A DNA stretch of 64,000 nucleotides, from the NCBI GenBank assembly GCA_018881555.1, contig JACAXG010000091.1:3134194-3198193 (forward strand), given 5' to 3'. The stretch is from Amblyornis subalaris. Taxonomy: Eukaryota; Chordata; Aves; Passeriformes; Ptilonorhynchidae. Of this stretch, positions 21,998 to 34,480 are shown piece after piece. Within the stretch, counting starts at the first letter, position 1. Each line of letters begins with the position of its first letter. Below the pieces are notes generated by a model. It was not told the origin of the DNA. It saw nothing but the letters and a program-made list of their open reading frames with translations, and ran no database searches. The position numbers and the translations under genes were made by a program.

Positions 21998-22292
21998 GCT
22001 GCTGCTGCCGTCCATCCCTGTCCCGGCACCGGGGGCTGCTGCTGCCGTCCATCCCTGTCCCGGCACCGGGGGCTGCTGCTGCCGTCCATCCCTGTCCCGG
22101 CACCGGGGGCTGCTGCTGCCGTCCNTCCCTGTCCCGGCACCGGGGGCTGCTGCTGCCGTCCNTCCCTGTCCCGGCACCGGGGGCTGCTGCTGCCGTCCNT
22201 CCCTGTCCCGGCACCGGGGGCTGCTGCTGCCGTCCGTCCCTGTCCCGGCACCGGGGGCTGCTGCTGCCGTCCGTCCCTGTGCCGGCGCCGGT
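21998..22292 (+). repeat. 37-bp GC-rich minisatellite, about 8 copies
   Basis: The core TCC(A/G)TCCCTG recurs at 22011, 22048, 22085, 22122, 22159, 22196, 22233 and 22270, an exact 37-base period. Each unit includes GCTGCTGCTGCC and a small hairpin CCCGG-CA-CCGGG. Copies 1-3 have A at the fourth core base, copies 4-6 have N, copies 7-8 have G. Because 37 is not a multiple of three and the unit lacks stops, several spurious 270-280-residue frames run through it on both strands. Confidence 0.97.
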
Positions 22293-24334
22293 CGGGGCGG
22301 GTCGATGTCTTCACGTCCCCTCCTCGACGGGGACGCTTTGCGCAGATGTTGCAACCCAGAGGCGTGTGCGGCTTGCCCGGCGGTTCCTGCAGTCTCGTCC
22401 CTTCCTGAATTTCGCCCTCCTGCTGCCGTGGTGGGACGAGGGGCTGGAGAACATCGTCGTTAGTCCGTGCCGTGGGCTGAGCCGGTAGCGTCTGCCTTCC
22501 CCCCTCCCTGGCGGGGTCCGAGCGGCCGGCGGGGTGGCAGGGGACAGCGGGGGACAGCGACTATCTTTAGGGCTGTGTTGCAATGGAGGGGTGTGCCTTG
22601 GCTCGGCGCTGCCGGCAGCCGCCTCCTCGCCCTAGGATTGACTTACGCCGAGGCTCCAGCATGGGGAAAACCAACATTTGCTCCGCGGTTTGTGTGAGCA
22701 GGAGGGGCCGTGGTGGGGCTGAGCTGGAGGTCGGACAGTGTCAGGATCTAATGTCGGTCACACGTGCCCTGCATGAGGTCAGGCTGTGCGAGGTGCACAG
22801 GGCCGAGGTTTGGGGTGCACNGTCGGCCGCTGGCACTATCACATGTCACACGTGCTCTGACGCTGCCCAGCAGCGGAACCAGCTGAGCCGGGGAAAACGG
22901 CCGGGATGGGAAAGGCTGGTGGTGCAGGGAATCTCTGCTGCCTCATGGGATGGAGTCGCCCTGGGGCGCGGGAGCAAGTTGGGTTCTTGCAAGGTGCGCC
23001 CTAGAACGTTCCCCATCCCTGGGCTGCTCCCTTCCTAAGGCTTAGCAAAGGCACAGATGCAGCTTCAGGAGAGAGCCAGAGTCAGGTCCCTTCTGCATCC
23101 TCTTTCTGCCAGAGTAACCCGGTTAGTCCTTGCACCGGAGTTGGGGTGGCATGGGTCCGAGGTTCCGTGTTTGGTTTAATCCTTCCTCTGAGCCATTGCC
23201 CTGCTCGTGCCCACTGTGCCCGTGGTGATGCAGCTGCATCGTGCCTGTCTCTGAGAGAAGGCTGCTGAAACTTGCAGAGCAATTTGCAACCCCCCGGGAG
23301 TACAGTTCCTCTTCCGGCTCTGGGGCCCGTGTAGACATGGGTCTCCCCCAGCTCATGGCGCTGGCATCCCCTCAGTTTCTTTCATAAAGCAGGGCACGCA
23401 CTGCTTCTGCCTGTGGTGATGGTAGCGACGAGTGAGCAGCAGCAAAAAGTTGATCCGTGCATCAAACTGCTTCCCGTGGTGGTGCTCAACCTGTCCTGTG
23501 GGTGCGGGGCTCCCCTGTCCCTTTGCTTTGCTTTTCCTCGCGCTTAGGAGAAACTCCAGGCCTTCCCGAGAGGGTTTGAAACCTGCTGAGGAGAGAAATT
23601 GCCTTCTCATCTGCAGCGGTGCTGCTGGGATGAGACTCCCTGTTGCCGGCGCGCAGCCTGGCAGCCGCTGGAATTGCCTGCAGCCGCATCGCTCCGCACC
23701 GCGCGTCCCCCCGGGCTGGCACGGTCCTCTCGGAGCCAGCGCGGGGCGGGATCTCTCGGAGGGAAGGCAGAACATCAGCTCTTCTTCGAGCAGGGCACTC
23801 TGAAGTTNTGTCGCTGATTTAATATATGACAAGGTTCTTCTGAGCTCCTTCCCCACCTATTTCCCAGAGGGAAAGGCAGGCTGCAGGTGGTCCCTGTCCC
23901 GGGGGGGCAGGAATCGTCCTTTCTCCGCTGAGCAGTGTTTCACCTTTGTGTTCCCAGCTGCAGGAAGAGGCTCGAGGCTCTGGTGGCTGGAAGTTTGGGG
24001 TCATAATTGGCTCTCGGCCACGCTGGATGCTGCAGTTGGAGGTGTGGGAGCTGAGGTGTGATTTGGGGAGGGACTTGCCCACCATTAGCCCGGAGGTCTC
24101 TCTCAGTGAGCTGCCCAGGAAGGAGGGCGATGTGTCGGTTGTCTCTTTTATGAGTTCTGCTTCATGCAATGATTTGTGTGAGCTCTGAGTTGGGGTTCAC
24201 CGGGAGGGGCTGCAGCCAGTTGTCCCTATTTAGCCTGGGACTAACACAGTGGTTATTCCACTAAGACCATGGTGGCTCGGGTCCCTCATGTCATGAGCAT
24301 TTGGTCTATGTCATGCCAGCCCCTTCTGAGCTTG

Positions 24335-24413
24335 TGGGGACAGCCAGGGNGGGCTGGGGCTGATGGGGACAGCCAGGGNGGGCTGGGGCTGATGGGGACA
24401 GCCAGGGTGGGCT
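24335..24413 (+). repeat. 29-bp tandem repeat, nearly 3 copies
   Basis: The phrase 'tggggacagccaggg' followed by N/N/T and 'gggctggggctga' is repeated at a 29-base period. The same base is N in the first two copies and T in the third, as expected for variation between repeat copies or between haplotypes. Confidence 0.85.
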
Positions 24414-27400
24414 GGCTGGTGCTCTGGGTCCAGCCGAAGCAGCCGCCCCGGCTGCCCACCTCTCCCCACTAGAGGCTGCTGATGACCAGAGCATTTTCTG
24501 TCCCTGCTCAGAGAGCAGCAGGGTCTGGAATTTGAAGGGCTGAGCATCCCGGCCTGAGCTTTTCCTGCTGATTCACCCTGGAGACAGCAGTGTGCTTTCT
24601 TTGGCAGTGGCCGGGTTCAGGGGGCACATCTGCTCCCCTGCCAGGCCCACAATAGATCTCCCCACTTCATTAAGTCTTAATTAGGTAAATGCACCAGGAC
24701 CATGTGTGAGGCCACTGCCAGGGGACANGGATCCTGCGTGGAGCCAGGTACCAGGGACGTTGGCTACCATTCTGCCTGCCTCAGGGGTTTTTCCAGCTGG
24801 GCGCTGAATGTGGAATGAGATCAGGGTCTCATATTGTTTTCCCAGAGGACTTGTGCACAGTGATAAGTGCTTCAGCCCTNAGGCATGGCCCAACTGGCAA
24901 AAAAGCCAAGGATTAGTTAAGCCATGGAAGGGATCCTTCACCGCTGGGCACAGCCGTGGTAAAGCCACNCTGTAGACACAAAGGAGACTCTTCGTCCAGG
25001 GCACCAAACGCCTGGGCAGGATGGGCTGGAAAACAAACCCGGACTCTGGGAAGATGATTAATCACATAACGATGATGTGTAAAATGAAAGGCAGTGGCTG
25101 TTGCAGTGGAAGTGCCNGGGAAGGAGTTTGTGGTGTTGCACAAGCCCCACTGCCTTTGCTGGGTACGGGCAGTGCCGGGTGGGCAGTGTGGTGCCAGCTG
25201 GCTCCGGCACCGGGCACAGCTTCCCCAACAATGGCAGAGCAGCGCTTTACATAATCTGGGACTTGCCAAACAAGCTTGAAGGTCTGGAAAATCCTCCTGC
25301 TATTGTTCGTGCTCAAAGTTTGCTAAATTTCCTGGTTTGATCTGCAGGGCTGGGTTTTGTTTTGGGACTGCAGTGGGGAAAAATGCACTTTGCACAGAGG
25401 GAAGAAAAGAGTGTTTGTGGTGTTTAATCCACGCTTCGTAGATGAAACTATTTTTGTGGTTCACAAGAGGTTCTGAGCAGCTGCTCACAGCTTTGTAGGG
25501 CTGCAGGACTTTCTGTCTATCCAATTAGTATGGTTTGTGTCTAGTCCCCTCCTGATGCCCCCCGAGAAAATCCTGGACTACCAGACGAGGACGGGGCGCC
25601 GTGGGCAGGGCTCACACAACCACCATCTGGGCTCCCGGCTCGGGGTCTGTGCCAGGACAGGAATGCTGTGTCGGAACAGCTTTGTGCTGTCTGAGCCCCC
25701 TCGAGTCGGACCCTGAGGCTCCGGGGAGGCTCCAAAGCTGCCGCTCGTTGGCACATTTTAGGAGAAGAGGCTTGAAGGCAACTTGGGGTGTCTTTGTTGC
25801 GCTGTGTCTCCTAGGCTGGTGGTGACTTCCTGGTGATTTGGGGCAACTGGAAACCCCCCCGGAAGGATGCTGAGGCTATGGGAGCCATTCCAGGCACATC
25901 CCGGCCTGTGTAAGGCCACGGGCTCGACATCGACGTGTTTCCTGGCCCCTGAGAAGTGTTTTGGGGTGTGGGGCCTGCCCTTGCTCCTCTGTTTGCTCAC
26001 CCCAAAGCCCTCTGCCAACACCAATAAAGCCCCCATGCACTATTCAGTTAAATGAATGAATCCTGTTAAAATGTTCTCCGCTCCTGTTTGTGGATAGATG
26101 ACTGAGAAACCTGACTTTTCCTGCCGTTCCTGGGAAAGCCAGGTTTGGTAACAAGGAATGAGGTGAAGTTCTTGCTGGTCTGCTTAACGTGAGGCAAGTT
26201 TTGGNCCTCTGGAAAGCAGCAAAAGAGGAGGAGGACCCCCAGCCTGACNGCATGAATACATCCTCTTATTAGAGGCAGCTTCGAGCGCCTTTCATGTAGG
26301 TAATTACATCTGGCCACAGTTGACCTGAGCTGGATTTAAGGAGGGGGCGTGAGGCTTGGCGTGTGCTGGGAGCTTTTGGAGTTGACCGCAGTGGCATTAC
26401 AGCAATCTGATAGGTGTTGCTAACAAGGCAGCACAGGGCAGCTATGGGGAAGCTCTGAGCTGCCTTAAGGCCCAGAGACCGCGGTGTCGGCACTGACCTG
26501 TGCTTTGTGTGGGGGAGTGGGGTGGACTGATGCCTGGAAGCATCACCAGGGTGTTAAGGTGGTTGATGTGTTNCAGCCTGTATCATGCTGCACGTGACCT
26601 CCGTGACCTGATCCCTCTGATTGCCGCAGTGGTTTAGGTGCTCACCGGATAGTACCAACCATCCAAGGGGCTTGCATTTCCATATCTTCTCTCCAAAACC
26701 CCTTGGAGGCAGGGTAAGCCGTTTGTGGGCACTTCAGAACTTGAGGGGAGCTCTTCCTCTGTGCTGAGGGTGTGTATCGGACAGGACAGCACGAGCTGCC
26801 TCCCTGCCCCTGGGTGAACTCGAGCGCTGAGCGTGGGAGCGAGGGAGGGCAGATGTTAGGCCGGCACAGAGCCACGTTGAGCTGTAACGTGACTTTGTGC
26901 GTCTGTGTTGATGTTGTGCTGGAGGTGCCGTGTCTGACGTGGAGGTGAACCTCTCCCGTATGGCCGGGATCGGCCTCGGCCAATCCGTGGCTGCTGGGAG
27001 GCTCACGGGCTGGCAGATGGGGTCAGCACTGCTCGAGGATTTCCTCGGGTGCAGAGCGGAGGCTTTTAATAGCAAACGCGGTCATCTGCATCGTGGCATG
27101 GCCTGAAACCTGCCCCTAAGGATCCACTGGCAGCTGGGCAGTGGCTGAGCAAGACGTCCACTCCTGTTGGAATTTTTTCTGTGGTTTTGAGTAAAAATGG
27201 AATAAGACTTAAACCTATTGCTGGCAGGTTTGAGGTGCAGCTTCTCCCTGGGAGGTAGCCTGGAGAAACCCTGACTTTCTCGGGAAGGTTGCATGGGCCC
27301 AACTTGGTGTGCTGTGCTGACAGATCCCATGCCTCAGCCGGGTGCCGAGTCTTCAGCCTTCTAGGAAAGGCAGCAGGAGCCGGTGTGGGTTTTGTCCTGC

Positions 27401-29201
27401 CGTCCCGTGAGCGCCTGGTCCTGTGTGAGCAGCGCCTGGAGTCGCAGATGGCTCACGTTGGGGTTGCAGCGCTGCTTGCTGCATCCGAGCTGCCTTTCAG
27501 TGGCAGCACACAAGATGTCCGAGTGCAGAATTGATCCATGCTGCTGACCAGGCTTGTTTCTGGTGCTGCTGCTTTTCCTTCTGCCGTAGCAGGAGGTGAA
27601 TGTTGTGGTTTCGGCAGCTGCCTGGCTCTGGCAGTTTGCATCCTGCCTTCCCTACAAGCTGCCTTCATCCTGCTCGGCTTCCTGGCCCCTGTCCTGGTCA
27701 ATATGAGGCTGTTATTGGAGCTCAGAAAACTGTAATGATTACATCCAAGTGCTGGACCTCGAACCACCTGGCAGCACTGGGCTGGATGAAGAAGCTCATT
27801 TACANGGGGTGGATAATTCTCTGTATGTTTTAATCTCCGTGACCATCTGTGTTCTTTCCTGGGCTGGGGAGATGAGAGCTGTTGGGATTTTCCCAGGAGG
27901 TGAACATGGAGAGGACTGCTTATTCTGTGTGTGCTGAAAACTGCCCTGGGTCAGAGCAGGACAGCCTCATTAGCTCTGGGAACAGTTGTTCCTGCATCTT
28001 TGGGCAGGGAGGCATCGACGTGTCGGCTCTATCCTGGAGGCACATCCTGAGGAGCTGCAGGGAGGAGACAGGGGCAAAGGCTAAAAATGGAAACTTCTGC
28101 GAGTTCTGTCCAGCATCCAGTCCCATACATGGAGGGTCTGTGACCCTCCTAGGGGGCTGAGGTNCCAGGGAAGGCTGTGTTGGTCTGGGGAGGGATAGCA
28201 TGCTAAAGCATCTCTTGGCCATCCCAAAAACCCTGCCCAGGTTGTGGCAGCCTCTGGGCTGTGACTCTGCCCTGCCAGCAGCCACTGCCATCTCTGCCCT
28301 GGTAAACTGCTTAATTTGAGCCTCAAAAGCTTCTTTGGAGACTGGGGTGCTCACACACAGCACCAAAATCAGGGGACCAGTACCTATAGGTGAGCTGCAG
28401 TAGCATCTCGAGACCTGTGCAGGCTGCTGCTTGGCAGAGAAGCCTTTTCTGCAAGCAACACCTGAATTCTTCCTCCTTTTGGGTTCTCACATTTGGAGCC
28501 TGAGGCTCTGCAGACTGTTCAGAGCCCCAGCCGGGATCTCGCTCACCGCGGGCAGAGATGACATTGGCTGCGAGCACTGTTGAGGAGTGGCTGTCCTGTG
28601 GGGCAGCACGGCCCTGCCGAGGCTGCTGCTGGCATCTGAACCCNGAGGGAACGATCTCTGCCCTCTGATTAAGCTCTTGTGCTCTTGTTCACCACACTAA
28701 CGAGCTGCCTCATGGATGTGCTCCTCGCAGCTGCTCCGGATCCTCTGTGTGGCTCTGAAGCTGGAGGTGGCTTTCCAAGAGAGCCACCTGCAAAGGGCAA
28801 GATCTCCATCCCAGTCCCACTGAGGTGAGGCATGTGGGCTGGGAACCTTTGTGAAGTCTTTTGCCTGACTGCACCCTGCGTGCTGTGAATTCTTCTGCCA
28901 AGGTACACCCCAGCTCCTTGGTAAGGAGAGCCCTTCCTGCTGTTCGTGGTGGCTGGGCTGGGAAAGATGGAGATGTTTTCCCAGCCTTCAGCTGAGGGAC
29001 TGAGGCTGCCTCTTGAAAGGAGAGCTGCTCTCTGCCTGCATCCAGGCTGGGTAGTAACTCTTAAAAAACAAATGGTGCTCCAGCTCCTCTCCTGGTTCAG
29101 CAGTTTGGGTTTTCAGTCTCGATGGAGATGATGGCACCGGGACTGTCGGCATCACGGTGCATCCCAGAGGATGGGTATGGACTTGTGCCCATCTCTCCAC
29201 C

Positions 29202-29297
29202 TGGTCTAGTGGACGGTGTCCCCGCCCATGGCAGCGGGTTGGAATGAGACGAGCTTTAAGGTCCTTTCCAACCCAAACCATTCCATGATTCTGTGGT
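29202..29297 (+). mobile_element. CR1 LINE 3' tail, sense
   Basis: The fragment ends with the CR1 3' terminus 'ggtcctttccaacccaaacc' then 'attccatgattctgtgg'. It starts at 'ctggtctagtggacggtgtc' and has no coding potential. Confidence 0.9.
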
Positions 29298-32200
29298 TCT
29301 TCGGTGTGGCAGGGTGACTGTTGAGGAGTCCAGCATCACGCCAGACTTGTGCCACGAGCGCTTGGCTGCGTGTTCGTGTGAGGCAGGTCCCTGGACCCTC
29401 AGTGGGGCTGGGTGTGGGCTGAGGATCTGGCTGGATTTCGGGCTCCGGCATGCGCCCGCCTGAGCACACAGCCAGCTTTGCCGCGGCTGGGAGCACCGCT
29501 GCTCTCTTGAATCTCTTCATTTAGTTAATGATCCCTTTGTTGAGAGGATTAGGGTTTAGAGGCCTCTGGCAGAGTGTTAATTAAATTAAGGCTCTGGGTG
29601 TTTTGCGGAGTTTTTGAAGCCCACTAGAGGGCTCAGTTGGAGCCCTGTGGAGCCGGGGCCGGCGGCGCTGGGCTGTGTCCATCCCTCCAGAAGTTTGCAC
29701 GAGAAGTTATGTAAGTGCGGAGGAGCTGGACGGGCGCAGAAGTGCGCGGGGCCAGCGCGCAGCATCCACAGAGCTCGCTGCTCCTCCAGCCCGGCCCTGC
29801 CCGGAGCTCGGCGGTGCCAGGCCCGTGCCCTGTGCCCGGCACTGAGGGCTGTGCTCACCGGGGACCGTACTCAGCGGAGGCTGGCAGGCATGGGGCGCCT
29901 GCGTCACTGCTCGCTGTATTATCAGCGTTAGGTAATGCCGCGCTGGTGTTTTTGGGGTTTTTTTTCCTTCCCTACTCGGTGTTTACGTTTCTAAGAAGTG
30001 GCTGAACGTGAACGTCCGGTTCCACCTTCAGTTCTGGGAAGAGTCAGACACTGACGTTCGCTCTGTTGCCGCGCTCGTGTGGGTACAAGCGTGAGCGCTT
30101 GGGTTTGNGGCTTGGGGGGTTTTCCTGGTGGGTGCGTGGGGTTTTTCTGGGGTGTTTAGCTGGAACTGCTTATTAACCAGTGCCTCTTCTCCTTTCTCTT
30201 CTATCCACTGCCCCACGATGGATTTTGGTGCCTCGCCTGCGTGGTTGGCCCGGCTGTCTCATCTCTGGGTAAGTACCTGCTTCGTTAGATNGGTGGGAGG
30301 AAATGGTTGAAACGAGTTGCTTGGACTTAATGATCTGACCTATTTAAATAATGAACCGACCTGTTTATTCTGTCTTAAACTCTGAAGCGTTGGTTGTTGT
30401 CAAACAGCATTTGGGTGTTGAAAAGCACTTACTTGGCCTGGAAATTGCTGTATTNTATAATATGAAGAAGCCCCCAGTAGTAGTTCTTCCTGCCAGCCTA
30501 GGCTGTGGAGCACTGACCTGGGGATAAAAACACACTAAGTGCCAGCAAGTGAGCAAATGGAAGGGAAAATNGTTGGGGGAGTGGAAAGCAGTGCTCCCTG
30601 TTCTTCCCAGGATGCCTCCTGACATCTGTTGGTGGCAAGTCAGTGCTGTGGTTGTGAAAGGGGCTCTCTGATGGCACTGGACCACCTTGCCTTATGCAAT
30701 CCGTGGATGTTTGGGGCTTTGCAGGGCACAGAGAGGAGCCTGAGGCCCTTCTGGCAGGAGAGGAGGGGAAATGAGTGTCGAGTTTGGAGGAGTGCATCAG
30801 GCACTGATGTTTTCAGTTTGTGTTCATGGAGCGTGTGCTTTGCATGGGGGAAAAATCNCCCTGGTGGGGTGGATTCTGATAGTTTTCCTGCAGAGATTTG
30901 GTGCCTGCCCTGAATTTGGCTGTGAGGTGCTGTTTGTTTATTAAAGATTCTTAGGATAAGGTGTGTGTGCTCAGGGTGGAGGGAAGGAAGGGATCTGCTT
31001 GGTGAAGTTGTTTCCCTGGATGCAGTAGTACCTTTGCATCAAGGTTGTAAACCTGTAAATCTGGAAACTTCAGATGTTTTAAATTTACTCTTTTTCTTTT
31101 TTCAAAGTATCCTCTTGCTAAGCTTTCCCCTTTCCTGTCCGTCACCTCCTCTTCCCCAGTAACATCTTCTCCTTTCCCAGTAAGGGAAAGGGCTGAGTAC
31201 AGTTAGAGCAGCTCTGCTCTGTGCCTGAGCATTCCATGTGCTGCCAGTCACTGATGAAAGACTTGAAGGGAAAGCAGAGGAAGGTGCTGGGAGCAGATTG
31301 CTTTATTCTTAAACTCGACATCATTATACAATGCCTCACGGCAGGGCAGGAGAGATGAATCAAAGCATAAACCTGTTGTTCTTACCCAGAAGTGAGCACT
31401 ATATTTGGAAGCTGAGCAATTGCCTCCTGATCTGAATGAGCTGCTCTTTGCTACCAAATCCCTAAAAGCAGGATCATTAATGAACTAGAAAACCTGCCTT
31501 GCTCAGAGGTGCTGAGCTCCAACCCCACCAAACACCCAGCAGTCANTGGAATCCAGAATAAAACTCCTCCTCACGGAAGGTGCGAGCTGGGACGTGGAGC
31601 AAGACACAAGTGCTCACTCGCATGATGGTCCAAGTGGGTTAGTGAGAGGCAAAGCTGTACCAGTACAGCAGCTGCAGCTGTGTCAGGGTAGCCTGGAGCA
31701 GGTCTTTGGCCACAGGGTCTTGCTGCTCAGTGCTTGAACAGACCCTCAGGACAGTCACCCATCTGGCTATCTCTGTGTGANAAGTCTCTGGTCAAGGGTG
31801 AATTTCTCCTGTGGGAAATGCTGATAACCTGGACAATCCCTGGTTTGCTGTCCCCAGAACAGTCTCCATGTGACTTTTGTCTGTTTTCTTGCATGTGTCG
31901 CACAGAGGAGAGAGAATTGCATTTTGGTGGTCCTGCTTGTTACAGGCTTTAGAGGTTTCGATCCTGATATGAGACGAAATTTGCTGCTTGCTGAATACTT
32001 GGTGTTAATCTTGGTCAGCAAACAAGAAAGCCAAGTGGTACAGGTTAGCAATGGCAAAGATAAAGGGGGTGTGGTACAGTTTCACTGGCTCAGGGACAGC
32101 CCTGACCTTCACCCAGCAGAGAAAACAGCAGGTTCAGATTGCCTCTCCATCTTTAAGCCTGGCTTATCTTGTAGGTAAACATAAAATNCATAGGAGTTTT

Positions 32201-32797
32201 AGTAAGAGAATCTCCTCTCCTGACCTGATAAGAGTTGGGCATCAGTCCTGAAGGTAACACACCAGCAGGTTCCGTGGAGAGAGGCTGGGAGTAGCTGCAG
32301 GGCAGAAACCATGAAGGAAAATGCTGAAAATCCAAGAGGAGCCTCTGTTGGTGGTTTTGCTTTTGACCTTCAAAGCTAAGATTCACATATGTTNCCATTA
32401 TTTAAAGCCTGTTGAGAGATCCAAGGTGAAGTCATGACTGAAAAATTGTTGAGAGCTGTGTCTGTGTTGGTAAGTGCAGCGTTTGGGCTCTGTTTTTCCA
32501 TACGGTGGCACTGGTGATGCTGGGAGCCACGTGCTGTCATCTTTAAGTCTATCTGTACATGTCATTTCTTTCTATGCCAGAATTCATGGGTGACCTGGAC
32601 AAGGGCATTGCTTTGTGGGGCCTTTGAGCAGCTTGTTGTGTTGTGAACTTGGGTCTCCCCTTAGTTCTTGTTTACACATAGCCCAAAGAGGAAGAACAAG
32701 TGAGGTTTTCAGCACCTTTCGGTGAGATTTTCTTCTTTAACCTCTCCTGTTGATCACCAGTGGCTGAACATGAGCCCAGGTGGGCAAGAAGGCAAAT

Positions 32798-33398
32798 GAC
32801 ACCTGGCCTGTACCAGCACTAGTGTGGCCAGCAGGACCAGAGCAGNGACTGTCCCCCTGTACTGGGCACTGGTGAAAACCTCAAATCCTGGGGTCNGGTT
32901 TGGGCTCCTCACAACAAGAAAGACTTTGAGGGGCTGGAGTGCGTCCAGAGAAGGGAATGGAGCTGGGGAGGGGTCTGGAGCACGGGTCTGAGGAGGAGTG
33001 GCTGAGGGAGCTGGGAAAGGGCTCAGCCTGGAGAAAAGGAGGCTCAAGGGGGGACCTTCTGGTCTGCACAACTCCTGACAGGAGGGGGGCAGNCAGGTGG
33101 GGGTCGGGCTCTGCTCCCAGGGAACAAGGGACAGGACAAGAGNAAATGGCCTCAAACTGTGCCAGTGGAGGTTTAAGTTGGAAATTAGGGAAAAACTTCT
33201 TCATGGAAAGGGTCGTCAAGCACTGGCACAGCTGCCNGGGNCAGCGATGGAGTTGCCATCCCTGCAGGGGTTTAAAATCCGTGTAAGATGTGGCACTTGG
33301 GGACAGGGGTTAGCGGTGGACTTGGGAGTACTGGGTTAATGGTTGGACTCTTTGATCTTGGAGGGCTTTTCCAACCTAAATGATNCCATGATTCTGTG
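32798..33398 (+). mobile_element. CR1 LINE 3' region, sense, about 600 bp
   Basis: This is one of the two longest CR1 pieces in the window. Recognisable blocks are 'agtgtggccagcaggacc', 'ctgtactgggcactggtga', 'gggctcctcac', 'gagctgggaaagggctcag', 'ggcctcaaactg', 'gggaaaaacttcttcatgg' and the end 'ttccaacctaaatgat' then 'ccatgattctgtg'. It covers the distal part of the reverse-transcriptase ORF and the 3' UTR, but stop codons and Ns break any frame. Confidence 0.92.
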
Positions 33399-33839
33399 AA
33401 AAAGTGGCAGCAGGGTATCTCTGTCACTTGTCCCGCCCCCTCAGAGGGGACCATCAGACTCCCATGCGGTGTCAAGTTCTAGGGCCGGCTTAGCTCAGTG
33501 TTTTCACTTTGTTGCTTTGTAAAGCCCTGAAACGGTTCTCATTGTGGCATTCAGAATGGCGGTGCTGCCCTCTGAATTACCATCTAATTAAATGAAAGCA
33601 AAAACTCCAAAGCAAGTGAGCTTTCTGTTGCATAAGAAAAGCTGTTTTAGTTGACCTAAAAACCGACATTGAAAACCAGCCTAAACAGAGATGCTTTCCC
33701 TCCCAGCTCCGTGGGCCATGCGGAGCAGTTGCTACTGTTCTTGGAGAGCCATTCATGTGGCGGCAGCTGCGAGCCCGCTTCAAAACAGTTACTCCTTTGA
33801 GACTTGCTTCCCTTTTGCTTGATGGTTGGAGAAACCCTG

Positions 33840-34480
33840 CTGTGGAGACAAATAATTAGAAATAAAAGATGGCAGCTTAATGATTATTAGCTTTTCTGAC
33901 GCAGCCTGCGGTGAGTGCGGGGTGAGATCGGCATCTCCGAGCTGCTGCTGCATCTCCCGTTCCAAAGATTTACCGTGGGCACTGTTACTGTGCAGCCTCC
34001 GTGGACCTGCAGAACGCCCTGAACTAACAGAGTTGTTATTTATTTCAGTAACAAACCTTTTCAGACTCTTGGCAATTAACTGTGACAGGGGCATTATGCT
34101 TCCTGCCCTCAGCTCCCTGTCTCTCCATCCGTGCCCCACAGCTTTCCTTGGCAACTTCTTATCCCCCTTGTCCTCCTCCAGTGCTTGGATTCTGTCTGTA
34201 AACATGAACCGCTTTGGGTTTTCTTTATAAAATAAGGATGGAAAGATATTACCTTAAAAAAAGCTTCAAAATGCCTTATTTTGAGCTCCGGAAAAACTGG
34301 CAGCAATGGGATGCTATCCTCTGGGATTTTGTCTTATTGATATTAATCTTTTTGAAGCTGGTATCCATGACTGCCAGTTTCAGAGGTTAATATACTGCAT
34401 TGCAAGCAAGCTGAGGTCTTTTTTCTTTTAATTTGTGATATGGTAATGTGCACCAATTAATCATTGTGCACCTGCAGAAA
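33840..34480. other. AT-rich block, possible conserved regulatory DNA
   Basis: The sequence shifts from repeat-like GC-rich DNA to AT-rich sequence with homeodomain-like cores ('caaataattag', 'cttaatgattattag', 'accaattaatcattg'). It shows no repeat signature or coding exon. That composition is common in vertebrate conserved non-coding elements, but conservation cannot be judged from one sequence. Confidence 0.25.

Noticed and set aside
21364..22488. Long open frames (270-374 residues) on both strands through the 37-bp array
   Set aside because: The 37-base period shifts frame each copy and the unit has no stops, so every frame stays open. Translations are periodic Pro/Gly/Cys or Arg/Gln strings with no domain and with Ns.
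26023..26028. AATAAA in the 20.9-39.7 kb region
   Set aside because: No coding exon or splice acceptor precedes it. One hexamer by chance is expected in this much DNA.
32754..33286. Frames of 112-133 residues in the 32.8-33.3 kb block
   Set aside because: The DNA is a CR1 3' region read mostly on the wrong strand, broken by Ns and stops.
33484..33560. tRNA-like stretch with a 'cttagctcagtg' A-box match
   Set aside because: No convincing B box (GGTTCGANTCC) and no cloverleaf pairing by eye, so neither a tRNA gene nor a clear tRNA-derived SINE can be supported.
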